A DNA stretch of 64,000 nt from Pseudomonas mucidolens (lineage in GTDB: Bacteria > Pseudomonadota > Gammaproteobacteria > Pseudomonadales > Pseudomonadaceae), in the NCBI RefSeq assembly GCF_900106045.1, contig NZ_LT629802.1, positions 1,612,001-1,676,000 of the forward strand, read 5' to 3'. Shown here piece by piece: positions 1 through 8,422 of the stretch. The first letter of the stretch is position 1. Every line of letters starts with the position of its first letter. A program made the translations under genes and the position numbers. Under the pieces are notes generated by a model. The model searched no databases, had not been told where the DNA came from, and worked only from the letters and a program-made list of their open reading frames with translations.

Positions 1-747
1 CCGCAGACCCTCGAGCAGTTACTGGCGGGCGTGACAGTGTTGCTGCCGATGCTGGACGTGATTCCAAATGCGGCGATGTTTATCAAGGATGTCCAGGCGC
101 GTTACGTCATGGCCAACCGCACCCTGGTGCAACGCTGTGGCTTGAAACACCTGCAGCCGCTACTCGGAAAAACCAGCGCCGAGGTGTTCCCCGCGCAGCT
201 TGGTCCCGGTTATACCGAGCAGGATCGGCGGGTGCTGGAGCAAGGGTTGGTGCTGGAGGATCAACTGGAATTGCACCTGTACGGCAGTCGTGAGCCCGGT
301 TGGTGCCTGACCCACAAATGGCCACTGTATAACCGTGACGGCGCAATCATCGGGTTGGCGGGCATTTCCGTCGACCTGCAGTCGGCCAGCGAAACGCATC
401 CTGCCTATCAACGGCTGGCGGCGGTGGATGAGCACATTCGAGCGCATTTCAACCGGCGTGTGAGCTTGGGCGAACTGACGCGGATCGCCGGTATTTCAGT
501 GGCGCAGCTGGAGCGCTACTGCAAGCGCGTGTTCCACCTGACACCCCGCCAGATGATCCAGAAAGTGCGTCTGGAACATGCCCACCGTCTGTTGCATACC
601 GATATGCCGATCACCGACGTCGCACTCCAGTGTGGCTACACCGATCACAGTGCGTTTACCCGACAGTTCAAGGCGCTGACCGGATTCACCCCGCGCCAGT
701 ACCGGCAGGCCACCGAAAACGTGGGGCACGAGGCTAAAGCCTTTTAG
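1..747 (+). CDS. PAS-domain AraC-family transcriptional regulator (5' end truncated by window)
   Basis: The reading frame is open from base 1, so the true start probably lies upstream; the first usable in-window start is a GTG at 31. The first half reads as a PAS-like sensor (an IPNAAMFIKD segment, then LLGKTSAEVF and an IIGLAGISVDLQ end). The C-terminal 100 residues are an AraC/XylS DNA-binding domain with two helix-turn-helix units, the second ending in GYTDHSAFTRQFKALTGFTP followed by RQYRQ. It should bind promoter DNA in response to a small ligand sensed by the PAS part; the target is unknown. It converges on the histidine kinase gene 15 bases downstream, so the two are not co-transcribed. 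Confidence 0.85.
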   Translation, partial: PQTLEQLLAGVTVLLPMLDVIPNAAMFIKDVQARYVMANRTLVQRCGLKHLQPLLGKTSAEVFPAQLGPGYTEQDRRVLEQGLVLEDQLELHLYGSREPGWCLTHKWPLYNRDGAIIGLAGISVDLQSASETHPAYQRLAAVDEHIRAHFNRRVSLGELTRIAGISVAQLERYCKRVFHLTPRQMIQKVRLEHAHRLLHTDMPITDVALQCGYTDHSAFTRQFKALTGFTPRQYRQATENVGHEAKAF

Positions 748-762
748 CGCTACGCCTGCCTT

Positions 763-2157
763 TCAGGCTTGCGGCATCAATTGCTGTCGACATTCCAGCA
801 TCAGTCGCGCGCCACCGCGCTCGCTGGTGCCCACCTCCAGTTTGAAGCCATGCAAGTTGACGATCGCCGCGACAATCGACAGGCCCAGACCAAACCCGCC
901 TTGCTGATCACTTTCATCGACCCGATAAAAGCGCTGGAACACCGCCGCCTGTTCGGCCGCGGGAATGCCGGGGCCGGAGTCGAGGACTTCGATCTGTGTG
1001 CTGCCGCCATCGTTGAGTGCCCTCAGAATCACTTCACCGCCTGGCGGCGTGAACTTGATCGAGTTGCTCAACAGGTTGGCCAACGCCTCGAACAGCAGCG
1101 CACGGTCGCCGGTGATCCATGGCAGCGATTCGGGCACTTGCAACAGCAATTCCATCTGGCCTTCCTCCGCCAGAGGCAGGTAGAAATCGTGGAGTTCGCG
1201 AAGCAAAGGCAGCGGATCCAGGCTCAGGAAACCAGAGCGGCGCTGATGGTCCTCCAGCTCGGAAATGCGCAGCAACCCGCGAAACCGTGCCATCAGAGTG
1301 TCGGTCTCGCTGATTACCTCATCCAGTTGCAAGGCATGGGGCGAGCCTGCGTCGGCCTGCTGTTTGATCCGGTACAACTGCGCCCGTAACCGGGTCAGCG
1401 GGGTGCGCAGGTCATGGGCGATGTTGTCGCACACGCCCTTGACCTCGTGCATCAGTTTTTCGATGCGATCGAGCATGGCGTTGACGATGGCCGCCAGCAT
1501 GTCCAGTTCGTCACGCCGGTTGGACAGCGGCAGGCGACGGGTCAGGTCGCCGGCGACAATCGCTTCGGCGCTGGCCTGGATTCCGCGAATCCGTTGCAGC
1601 GGACGCCTGCGCAGCAGATGCCAGCCAGCGACGCCGGGGATAATGGTCAGCGACAATGCCCACAGCAGCGCATGCAGAATGATCCGGGTGACGCCGAACA
1701 GCGAACCGTTTTCGCGTACCAGAATCAGCCAGCGACCGTCCGCGGTGCGGGTGGCCACGGCGTCGCAACTGTCCTGGGGCAGCGTCGGGTCGCGGGATTC
1801 GATGCAGTGCTCCAGGGCGTGGATGCGCCCGTCCAGGGGCAGCAGCGGTGGCACGTGCAGGATCGGCCCGCTCAGTGGGCGAAACTGCGCGTCGAACAGG
1901 CCGTAGGCGTCGACGCCCTTCATGTCGAAGGTCATGCTGGTGGTCAGGGCTTCCACCAGTTGCTCGCCTTCGAAGCGCTGGAACAGGTGTTGACGCTGCA
2001 GGAGCGAGTGGCGGGAGAGGTTACTCAGGTAGCCCGAGACTTCGTAGTACAGCACCCCCATGAGGATGCAGCTCCAGGCCACGAACAGCGTGCTGTACAA
2101 CGCAAGCAAACGGCTGCTGGAAGAACGCCAGCCTTTAGACGGGTTCAGTAATGACAT
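763..2157 (-). CDS. Two-component sensor histidine kinase
   Basis: 464-residue inner-membrane kinase. Membrane segments lie at about residues 17-40 and 158-180 and bracket a periplasmic sensor region of about 120 residues that I do not recognise. A HAMP linker follows (about 180-235), then the dimerisation/phosphoacceptor box DNIAHDLRTPLTRLR with His248, an N box around Asn365 (NLLSNSIKF), DSGPGIP and a GFGLGLS G2 box. The start codon overlaps the upstream response-regulator gene by 23 bases, so the two are co-translated and should work as a pair. The signal is not evident; OmpR-type pairs of this architecture often respond to metals or envelope conditions, but nothing here shows that. Confidence 0.92.
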   Translation of the reverse strand: MSLLNPSKGWRSSSSRLLALYSTLFVAWSCILMGVLYYEVSGYLSNLSRHSLLQRQHLFQRFEGEQLVEALTTSMTFDMKGVDAYGLFDAQFRPLSGPILHVPPLLPLDGRIHALEHCIESRDPTLPQDSCDAVATRTADGRWLILVRENGSLFGVTRIILHALLWALSLTIIPGVAGWHLLRRRPLQRIRGIQASAEAIVAGDLTRRLPLSNRRDELDMLAAIVNAMLDRIEKLMHEVKGVCDNIAHDLRTPLTRLRAQLYRIKQQADAGSPHALQLDEVISETDTLMARFRGLLRISELEDHQRRSGFLSLDPLPLLRELHDFYLPLAEEGQMELLLQVPESLPWITGDRALLFEALANLLSNSIKFTPPGGEVILRALNDGGSTQIEVLDSGPGIPAAEQAAVFQRFYRVDESDQQGGFGLGLSIVAAIVNLHGFKLEVGTSERGGARLMLECRQQLMPQA

Positions 2158-2818
2158 AACCCGAACCTCGTACCGTACGGATCAGTGGTGTCAGGCCCGG
2201 TGGGTCGATTTTCTTGCGCAGACGGCCGATATGGACGTCGATCAGATTGGTGCCCGGGTCGAAGTGATAACCCCAGACTTCCTCGAAAATCATCATCCGC
2301 GAGAGGATTTGTCCAGTATTGCGCATCAGGAATTCCAGCAGTTTGTACTCGGTGGGCAGCAAGCTCAGGGGCTGCTCGGCGCGACTGGCTTCGCGACTGA
2401 TCAAGTTCAGTTCCAGATCGGCCACCCGCAGCGCCGTATCTGACGCCTTGAGCGTACTGTTACGCCGCAGCAGCACCTCGACCCGGGCCGCCATTTCGTC
2501 AGAGGCGAAGGGCTTGGTCAGATAGTCATCGCCCCCGGCGCGCAGGCCGCGCACGCGTTCATCGACATCGGACAGGGCGCTGATCATCAGGATCGGCGTC
2601 GAGACACCGATGGTGCGCAGGGTGGTGACGATGGTCAGGCCATCCAGTTCCGGGAGCATGCGGTCGAGGGTGATCAGGTCGTAATCCCCACTTACTGCTC
2701 GCGCCAGGCCCTCGCGGCCATTGTCCACCCAGTCCACGTCGAGTCCATGGCTACTCAACTCAGCGACGATCTCGCGGGCCGTTACGGCGTCGTCTTCGAT
2801 AGTCAAAATGCGCGTCAT
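2135..2818 (-). CDS. OmpR/PhoB-family response regulator
   Basis: Receiver domain at residues 1-120 with the acidic pair at 9-10, phosphoacceptor Asp52 (LITLDRMLPELDG) and the conserved Lys in YLTKPF. A winged-helix effector domain ends in LIDVHIGRLRKKIDPP and VRGSGYVI. I chose the ATG at 2818 (MTRILTIEDD) over one seven codons upstream because receivers normally begin directly with this strand and an AGGT-type ribosome site lies eight bases upstream. The gene overlaps the kinase gene by 23 bases and is first in that minus-strand operon. The product is 227 residues, the usual family length. Confidence 0.93.
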   Translation of the reverse strand: MTRILTIEDDAVTAREIVAELSSHGLDVDWVDNGREGLARAVSGDYDLITLDRMLPELDGLTIVTTLRTIGVSTPILMISALSDVDERVRGLRAGGDDYLTKPFASDEMAARVEVLLRRNSTLKASDTALRVADLELNLISREASRAEQPLSLLPTEYKLLEFLMRNTGQILSRMMIFEEVWGYHFDPGTNLIDVHIGRLRKKIDPPGLTPLIRTVRGSGYVITEPV

Positions 2819-3129
2819 AAGTAATACCTGGTGAGCCATTCACACTGAAGTACCAGCATTTTGCCAAGAAACGCCCGGCGTCTTGCTAAAAAAAACTTCA
2901 TGTTTGTAGACGCAGCGTCGCTGGCGCTCGACCGCTGCCATGGCGACGGGAGCGTGCAGAAAACCTGTTGCCCACCTGTGAGTCTTGCAAGTTGCACGCT
3001 TGCCGAAAGCTCAAATTATTTAACTAGTTGAAATAAATGGATTTTTTATTCCGTTTTGGATGGCACGTTGCCTGCACTGTCTCTTTTGAGAGGTGTGACA
3101 CTATTTTCCATCCAAGGAGCATAACAACA
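2819..3129. other. Intergenic region between divergent genes
   Basis: This 311-base stretch separates the minus-strand two-component operon from the plus-strand membrane-protein gene and must hold both promoters. The part nearest 3130 is AT-rich (around 3010-3060) and ends with the ribosome site AAGGAG at 3114-3119. I could not assign promoter boxes with confidence and see no repeat or RNA gene. Confidence 0.4.
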
Positions 3130-4026
3130 ATGATGACGTCCTCATCCACACTGCAAGCGTCAAGCACGCTTTCCGGGGTTTCCTGGGGAGCGATTTTTGC
3201 CGGAGCGGCGGCGGCCGCAGCGCTCTCGCTGATCCTCGTGCTGTTAGGTTTTGGCCTGGGTTTTTCGGCAGTGTCGCCGTGGGCCGACAGCGGTGTCAGT
3301 GCCAAGGGCCTGGGCATTTCGACGATCGTCTGGTTGGCGTTCACGCAGATCGTTGCAGCCGGGTTGGGCGGTTACATCGCCGGACGGTTGCGGGTCCGGT
3401 GGGCCAATCTGCATGGCGATGAAGTGTATTTCCGCGACACCCATGGCTTCCTCGCGTGGGCGGTGGCCACCTTGATTACGGCCACGCTGGTGGTGGGCTC
3501 GGTGAGCAGCATCGTCAGTGGCGGTGTGCAAGCCGGCGCCAGCATCGCATCGGGTGCCGCCAGCGGGTTGAGCCAGGCCGCCAGCAACAATGGCGAAAAC
3601 TTCGGCTATTACGTCGACAGCCTGTTCCGCGATGACCGTCCTGCCGCCACCAGCGACGATGCGGTGCATGCCGTCGCGGCGCGGATTTTTACCCGCACGC
3701 TGGAGAATGACGGTGAGCTGCTGCCACAAGACCGTGCCTACCTGGCGCAGTTGATCAGCCAGCGCACCAACCTTACCCAGGCCGACGCCGAGCGTCGGGT
3801 CGACGAGGTGTATGCGCAGGCTCGCAAAACCGTAGAAGAGGCCAAGTTGAAGGCCAAGCAAGCGGCCGACACGGCCAGCACCGTGGCCGCCTGGACCGCG
3901 TTGTGGATGTTCGTCGCGCTACTGTGCGGTGCGTTTTTTGCCAGCTTCGCCGCGACCTTCGGTGGTCGCCGCCGGGACGCCGTGGTGTACCTGGAAACCG
4001 ATCCTTCGCTGCCACCTGTTCGTTAA
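3130..4026 (+). CDS. Conserved multi-spanning membrane protein of unknown function
   Basis: 298 residues from the ATG at 3130, which has a strong AAGGAG ten bases upstream; the longer frame from 3037 has no such site. An Ala/Gly-rich membrane segment at about 20-45, others at about 63-83 and 107-130, and a C-terminal one at about 265-290 suggest four helices. Between them lies a polar region (about 150-260) rich in Asp, Ala and Arg that includes an amphipathic, possibly coiled-coil stretch (RRVDEVYAQARKTVEEAKLK). I do not recognise a catalytic motif. The gene is followed 15 bases later by a 23-codon hydrophobic ORF with its own ribosome site, and the pair probably forms one transcript ending at the terminator near 4160. 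Confidence 0.85.
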   Translation: MMTSSSTLQASSTLSGVSWGAIFAGAAAAAALSLILVLLGFGLGFSAVSPWADSGVSAKGLGISTIVWLAFTQIVAAGLGGYIAGRLRVRWANLHGDEVYFRDTHGFLAWAVATLITATLVVGSVSSIVSGGVQAGASIASGAASGLSQAASNNGENFGYYVDSLFRDDRPAATSDDAVHAVAARIFTRTLENDGELLPQDRAYLAQLISQRTNLTQADAERRVDEVYAQARKTVEEAKLKAKQAADTASTVAAWTALWMFVALLCGAFFASFAATFGGRRRDAVVYLETDPSLPPVR

Positions 4027-4041
4027 TTCAAGGAGAACGTT

Positions 4042-4113
4042 ATGCGCTCATTACTGCTGTGGTTCCTCGGCATCCCGATTCCGATCATTATCCTGATCGC
4101 GATCTTCATGTGA
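4042..4113 (+). CDS. 23-residue hydrophobic membrane peptide
   Basis: This very short ORF (MRSLLLWFLGIPIPIIILIAIFM) begins at an ATG seven bases after AAGGAG and ends with TGA just before a factor-independent terminator. Nearly all residues are hydrophobic with a GIPIP turn in the middle, enough for a single membrane segment. The excellent ribosome site, placement between a membrane-protein gene and its terminator, and absence of any overlapping gene support real translation. Function is unknown; it could be a small partner of the preceding protein. I recall similar tiny hydrophobic ORFs in other Proteobacteria but cannot check conservation here. Confidence 0.65.
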   Translation: MRSLLLWFLGIPIPIIILIAIFM

Positions 4114-4129
4114 TCCGTCAGGCTTGACC

Positions 4130-4163
4130 AAGGCCGCTCTGCACTGGCAGGGCGGCCTTTTTT
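4130..4163 (+). terminator. Factor-independent terminator
   Basis: AGGCCGC at 4131-4137 pairs with GCGGCCT at 4152-4158 around a 14-base loop and is followed by a run of seven T. It lies between the end of the small ORF and the convergent end of the iolR-type gene and may serve the plus-strand unit only, as the T tract is on that side. Confidence 0.85.
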
Positions 4164-4178
4164 TGCGCGCGGTTGGTC

Positions 4179-5099
4179 TCAGTCCTCAAACCCGACCTGC
4201 TCATGAATCTCATCCACCTTCAACTCCAACCGATAAGCCACCGCGATAAATAACGCCTGGCACAGGCACAGCGTTGCACTCAACGAGCGGAACGCAAACG
4301 ACGAACCCTCATTCACCAGCAACACCGCATTCGCTCGCTTGGCCAGCGGCGACAGGTTGCTGTCGGTGATGATCAGGGTTTTCGCCTGGTGATGCTGGGC
4401 AATGCGCAGGCAATGCTGGGTTTCCTTGCCGTAGGGCGTAAAGCTGATCGCGATCACCAGATCATTGGCGCGCACGCTGCGCATCTGTTCGCGGTAGCTG
4501 CCGCCCAGGCCGGACACCAGGTGGATGCGTTTATTGGTGTGTTGCAGGTTGTAGACCAGGTAATCAGCCACGGCGAACGAGCGACGCACACCGACCACGT
4601 AGATATTGTCGGCGTTGACCACAAGATCCACGGCTTTCTCGAAAGCCGCGTCATCCAGCTCAAGTCCCAGGCGCTCGATACCCGACAACGTCGCATTCAC
4701 GCATTCCCGGGCCAGGTCGCCGCCGCTGGCTTTCTGCGACTTGTTGGCGATCATGCTGCGGATGCGCTGCTGGTAGTTCTGAACCGGCGTGGTCTTGTGG
4801 GTATACGCCTCGCGAAACAGCGACTGCATCTCACTGAAGCCACTGAAGCCGAAACGCTGGGAGAAACGCACGATGGCCGAGGGATGCACTTCACATTCCC
4901 GGGCGATATCACTGATGCGATCGACCATGATCCGGTCGCTCTGCTGGCTCATGTAGCTGGCGATACGCTTGAGCTGGCGTGGCAGGCTTTCATACTCGTC
5001 GGTGATCAGCTGTAGCAGGCGCTCGGCGTTGATCGGGGGGCTGGCGGGATCATTTTCCGGGGCGTTCTCAGGGCTGGCCTGCTGATCGGTACGGGGCAT
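4179..5099 (-). CDS. iolR: RpiR/MurR-family repressor of the inositol regulon
   Basis: 306 residues from the ATG at 5099, which has GAAGGA six bases upstream; a longer frame to 5168 lacks support. The N-terminal RpiR helix-turn-helix (about residues 25-100) contains the typical ECEVHPSAIVRFSQRFGFSG recognition region. The C-terminal SIS sugar-phosphate-binding domain (about 150-280) contains YVVGVRRSFAVADYL and AISFTPYGKET. It is transcribed away from the iol catabolic genes with two GGAA-N6-TTCC type palindromes in the regulon, the motif I recall being reported for IolR of alpha-proteobacteria. It is therefore most likely a repressor released by an inositol catabolite. Family is certain; target is inferred from position. 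Confidence 0.88.
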   Translation of the reverse strand: MPRTDQQASPENAPENDPASPPINAERLLQLITDEYESLPRQLKRIASYMSQQSDRIMVDRISDIARECEVHPSAIVRFSQRFGFSGFSEMQSLFREAYTHKTTPVQNYQQRIRSMIANKSQKASGGDLARECVNATLSGIERLGLELDDAAFEKAVDLVVNADNIYVVGVRRSFAVADYLVYNLQHTNKRIHLVSGLGGSYREQMRSVRANDLVIAISFTPYGKETQHCLRIAQHHQAKTLIITDSNLSPLAKRANAVLLVNEGSSFAFRSLSATLCLCQALFIAVAYRLELKVDEIHEQVGFED

Positions 5100-5295
5100 G
5101 AAAAATCCTTCTGACGTTACGGGCATAAGAGGTATCGCGTAGCAGCTGTCGGGCCTGGGCATGCACACACTATTGGAGCACTCATGGCGTACGGCGCAAG
5201 TCTACAGCGTAGGCGCAAAAAAAAACCTCGGTATCGCGGCCTGTGGCGCGGCTGAAACGGTGCACCGGCGCAGAAACAGCGCTATGAAAGCTTAA

Positions 5296-5311
5296 TGGAA
5301 AAATTATTCCA
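5296..5311. promoter_or_regulatory. Candidate IolR operator upstream of iolC
   Basis: TGGAAAAATTATTCCA is a 16-base palindrome with one mismatched pair and fits GGAA-N6-TTCC exactly. It lies in the 333-base divergent region between iolR (starts 5099) and iolC (starts 5433). A second overlapping dyad TTCCATGGAA sits at 5308-5317 and is followed by an AT-rich stretch to about 5340 that could carry the iolC promoter. The same 16-base pattern recurs at 16594-16609 before the importer genes. The rest of the 333-base region shows nothing else I can name. Confidence 0.7.
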
Positions 5312-5432
5312 TGGAAAATATATATAGAATAAATATTGATTGGTGTCGCCGGACGTTTTAGTCTGCATCCACCAAGAGCGTCGCCGCCTTCACGACGGCA
5401 GGCGCAGGCTGATAAAAATAACAGGAGCCAGC

Positions 5433-7400
5433 ATGGGCCAGACTCGTTTTGCCAGTGGGCGTCAATTGGATCTGATTTGCCTCGGGCGCCTGGGCGTCGA
5501 TCTCTATGCCCAGCAGGTGGGGGCACGATTGGAAGATGTCTCAAGCTTCGCCAAATACCTGGGTGGTTCCTCGGCGAATATCGCGTTCGGAACTGCACGC
5601 CTGGGTCTCAAGTCGGCGATGCTGACGCGGGTCGGAGATGACCACATGGGGCGTTTTCTCGTCGAGTCCCTGGCCCGCGAAGGCTGTGATGTCAGCGGCA
5701 TCAAGGTCGATCCGCAGCGCCTGACCGCGATGGTTCTGCTGGGACTCAAGGACCGTGAAACCTTTCCGTTGGTGTTCTACCGCGAGAACTGTGCCGACAT
5801 GGCGCTACGGGCCGAAGACATCAGCGAAAGTTTCATCGCCTCCAGCAAAGCCCTGCTGGTCACCGGCACGCATTTCTCCACCGAGGGCGTTTACCAGGCC
5901 AGTCTCCAGGCACTGGAATACGCCGAAAAGCACGCCGTAAAACGGGTGCTGGACATCGACTATCGTCCGGTCCTCTGGGGCTTGGCCGGCAAGGCGGACG
6001 GCGAAACCCGTTTTGTTGCCGATCAGAACGTCAGTCAGCATGTGCAAGGCATCCTGGCGCGTTTTGACCTGATCGTCGGTACCGAAGAAGAGTTCCTGAT
6101 TGCCGGTGGCAGCGAAGATCTGCTAACAGCGCTGCGCACCGTACGACGTCTGTCGACAGCGACGTTGGTGGTCAAGCTGGGTCCGCAGGGGTGCACGGTG
6201 ATCCATGGCGCGATTCCTGCGCGCCTGGAAGACGGTGCGATCTATCCCGGGGTGCGCGTCGAAGTGCTCAATGTGCTGGGCGCCGGTGATGCGTTCATGT
6301 CAGGTTTCCTCAGTGGCTGGTTGAACGACGCCAGTGACCAGCGTTGCAGCCAGTTGGCCAATGCCTGCGGCGGCCTGGTGGTTTCCCGTCACGCCTGTGC
6401 GCCGGCCATGCCGACGCTGGCGGAGCTGGACTATTTGTTCAACAGCCCGGTGCCGATCACGCGGCCGGATCAGGACGTTGTGCTGCAACGCCTGCATCAG
6501 GTCAGCGTGCCGCGCAAAAACTGGAAGCAACTGTTCATCTTCGCCTTTGACCATCGCTGGCAGTTGCTCGAACTGGCACAAAAGGGCGGTCAGGACCCGG
6601 CGCGTATCAGCGCCATCAAACAGCTGTTTATCCAGGCGGTAGAGCGCGTCGAGCGCAAATTGCACGAGGCGGGTATCGAGGCTGATGTGGGGCTGCTGGC
6701 CGATCAGCGCTTTGGCCAGGATGCGCTCAACGCCGCCACCGGTCGCGGCTGGTGGGTCGCTCGCCCGGTGGAGGTGCAAGGCTCGCGACCGCTGGCGTTT
6801 GAGCAGGGTCGCTCGATTGGCAGCAACCTGATCGCCTGGCCCCAAGAGCAAATCATCAAGTGCCTGGTGCAATTTCACCCCGATGACGAACCGCTGTTGC
6901 GCCTCGAGCAGGAAGCGCAAATCAAGGGCCTGTATGAGGCGTCACTGGTCAGCGGTCATGAACTGCTGCTGGAAATCATCCCGCCCAAGGATCACCCCTC
7001 GACCTACCCCGATGTGCTCTATCGCAGTCTCAAGCGCCTGTACAACCTGGGTATTTACCCGGCGTGGTGGAAGATCGAGGCGCAGTCCGCCGAGGCGTGG
7101 AAAAAACTCGATGAGCTGATTCAAGCGCGTGATCCCTACTGCCGTGGCGTGGTGTTGCTGGGGCTGAATGCGTCGGCGGAATGTCTGGCGCAGGGCTTTC
7201 AGCAAGCCAGCCAGAGCCAGGTCTGTCGCGGGTTTGCCGTCGGCCGCACGATATTCCAGGAGCCGAGCCGAGCGTGGATGGCAGGTGAAATTGACGACGA
7301 GATGTTGATCCAGCAAGTGCAAGGCACCTTTGAACAACTGATCAATGCCTGGCGCGATTCCCGAGCCTGTAGGCGCGAGCTTGCTCGCGAAAATCGTTAA
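5433..7400 (+). CDS. iolC: Fused 5-dehydro-2-deoxygluconokinase / 5-dehydro-2-deoxyphosphogluconate aldolase
   Basis: 655 residues from the ATG at 5433 (CAGGAG six bases upstream). The N-terminal half is a PfkB/ribokinase fold: sugar-binding GGSSANIAFG at 44-53 and anion-hole/catalytic GAGDAF at 283-288 with Asp286. The C-terminal half (about 340-640) is the DUF2090 domain found fused to IolC in proteobacteria, taken to supply the IolJ-type aldolase step. It phosphorylates 5-dehydro-2-deoxygluconate and then cleaves it to dihydroxyacetone phosphate and malonate semialdehyde. First gene of the iol operon. Oddity: the last dozen codons (ACRRELARENR) come from a REP element that runs across the stop codon, so the native C-terminus has been replaced or extended. 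Confidence 0.95.
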   Translation: MGQTRFASGRQLDLICLGRLGVDLYAQQVGARLEDVSSFAKYLGGSSANIAFGTARLGLKSAMLTRVGDDHMGRFLVESLAREGCDVSGIKVDPQRLTAMVLLGLKDRETFPLVFYRENCADMALRAEDISESFIASSKALLVTGTHFSTEGVYQASLQALEYAEKHAVKRVLDIDYRPVLWGLAGKADGETRFVADQNVSQHVQGILARFDLIVGTEEEFLIAGGSEDLLTALRTVRRLSTATLVVKLGPQGCTVIHGAIPARLEDGAIYPGVRVEVLNVLGAGDAFMSGFLSGWLNDASDQRCSQLANACGGLVVSRHACAPAMPTLAELDYLFNSPVPITRPDQDVVLQRLHQVSVPRKNWKQLFIFAFDHRWQLLELAQKGGQDPARISAIKQLFIQAVERVERKLHEAGIEADVGLLADQRFGQDALNAATGRGWWVARPVEVQGSRPLAFEQGRSIGSNLIAWPQEQIIKCLVQFHPDDEPLLRLEQEAQIKGLYEASLVSGHELLLEIIPPKDHPSTYPDVLYRSLKRLYNLGIYPAWWKIEAQSAEAWKKLDELIQARDPYCRGVVLLGLNASAECLAQGFQQASQSQVCRGFAVGRTIFQEPSRAWMAGEIDDEMLIQQVQGTFEQLINAWRDSRACRRELARENR

Positions 7401-7468
7401 CGATAACGCCGGCAACCTGAATGAACCGGTTGCTCTCAGGATCTTCGCGAGCAAGCTCGCTCCTACAG
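7367..7468. repeat. REP-pair (REPIN) overlapping the 3' end of iolC
   Basis: Two inverted 25-base arms (7367-7391 and 7444-7468) with GCGAGCTTGCTCGC cores match at 24 of 25 positions. They are separated by 52 bases that include CGTTAACGAT. The total length is exactly 102 bases, as for the copies at 47882 and 52393. The left arm encodes the end of IolC. It separates iolC from iolE and could affect mRNA stability between them. Confidence 0.9.
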
Positions 7469-7513
7469 AGCGTCTGTCCTCAGGTCCATCGTAAAACAAT
7501 AAAAGGTGCAGCC

Positions 7514-8422
7514 ATGCCCGCAATCCGTATTGGCATCAACCCGATTTCCTGGAGCAACGACGACTTGCCGGCCCTGGGCGGTGAAACGCCCCTGAGCACC
7601 GCGTTGAGCGAAGGCAAGGAGATCGGCTATGAAGGCTTTGAACTCAACGGCAAGTTTCCCAAGGATGCCAAGGGCGTCGGCGACGTGTTGCGTCCTTACG
7701 ACCTGGCGCTGGTGTCTGGCTGGTACTCCAGCCGCTTGGCCCGGCGTTCGGTGGCCGAAGAAATCGACGCGATCGCCAGTCATGTGCAACTGCTCAAGGA
7801 AAACGCCGCGACGGTGCTGGTCTACGGCGAAGTCGCCGACTCGATCCAGGGTTCACCCATTCGCCTGATCGAGCGCCCGCGTTTTCACACTGAGCAGGCG
7901 TGGCAAGTGTACGCCGACAAACTCACCGAGTTGGCGCGCTTTACCCTGTCCCAAGGTGTGCGCCTGGCCTACCACCACCATATGGGCGCTTACGTCGAGT
8001 CACCGCAAGACATCGACACACTGATGAGTCTCACCGGGCCGGAAGTCGGCCTGCTGTTTGATTCGGGCCACTGCTACATGGGCGGTGGCGAGCCCGTCGA
8101 GGTGCTGCGCAAACACTTGCAGCGTATCTGTCACGTGCATTTCAAGGACGTGCGCAAGTCAGTGGTGCAATTGGCCCGCAACCAGCTATGGAGCTTTCCC
8201 GATTGCATCGTCAACGGCACGTTCACCGTGCCGGGTGATGGCGATATCGACTTCGCCGAGCTGCTGGATGTGTTGCTGGCCGCCGGTTATCAGGGCTGGC
8301 TGGTGGTTGAAGCCGAGCAGGACCCAGCCGTGGCGCCCAGTTATATCTATGCGAAAAAAGGCTACGACACCCTGCGTTCGCTGTTGAACGAGGCGCTGGC
8401 AAAAAGGAGCACGGCACCATGA
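7514..8422 (+). CDS. iolE: Inosose dehydratase
   Basis: 302 residues from the ATG at 7514 with AAGGTG upstream; a longer frame starting at 7421 would run through the REP element and is rejected. The protein is a TIM-barrel of the xylose-isomerase-like (AP endonuclease 2) superfamily, opening IRIGINPISWSNDD. Metal-site segments are visible: LAYHHHMGAYVE, LLFDSGHCYMGGG, HVHFKDVR and LVVEAEQDP. It dehydrates 2-keto-myo-inositol (scyllo-inosose) to the trihydroxycyclohexane-dione used by IolD. Its stop overlaps the iolB start (ATGA), so the two are translationally coupled. Confidence 0.94.
   Translation: MPAIRIGINPISWSNDDLPALGGETPLSTALSEGKEIGYEGFELNGKFPKDAKGVGDVLRPYDLALVSGWYSSRLARRSVAEEIDAIASHVQLLKENAATVLVYGEVADSIQGSPIRLIERPRFHTEQAWQVYADKLTELARFTLSQGVRLAYHHHMGAYVESPQDIDTLMSLTGPEVGLLFDSGHCYMGGGEPVEVLRKHLQRICHVHFKDVRKSVVQLARNQLWSFPDCIVNGTFTVPGDGDIDFAELLDVLLAAGYQGWLVVEAEQDPAVAPSYIYAKKGYDTLRSLLNEALAKRSTAP

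Noticed and set aside
7421..7513. Upstream extension of iolE
   Set aside because: It would translate the right arm of the REPIN; the ATG at 7514 has a ribosome site and begins the conserved barrel strand.
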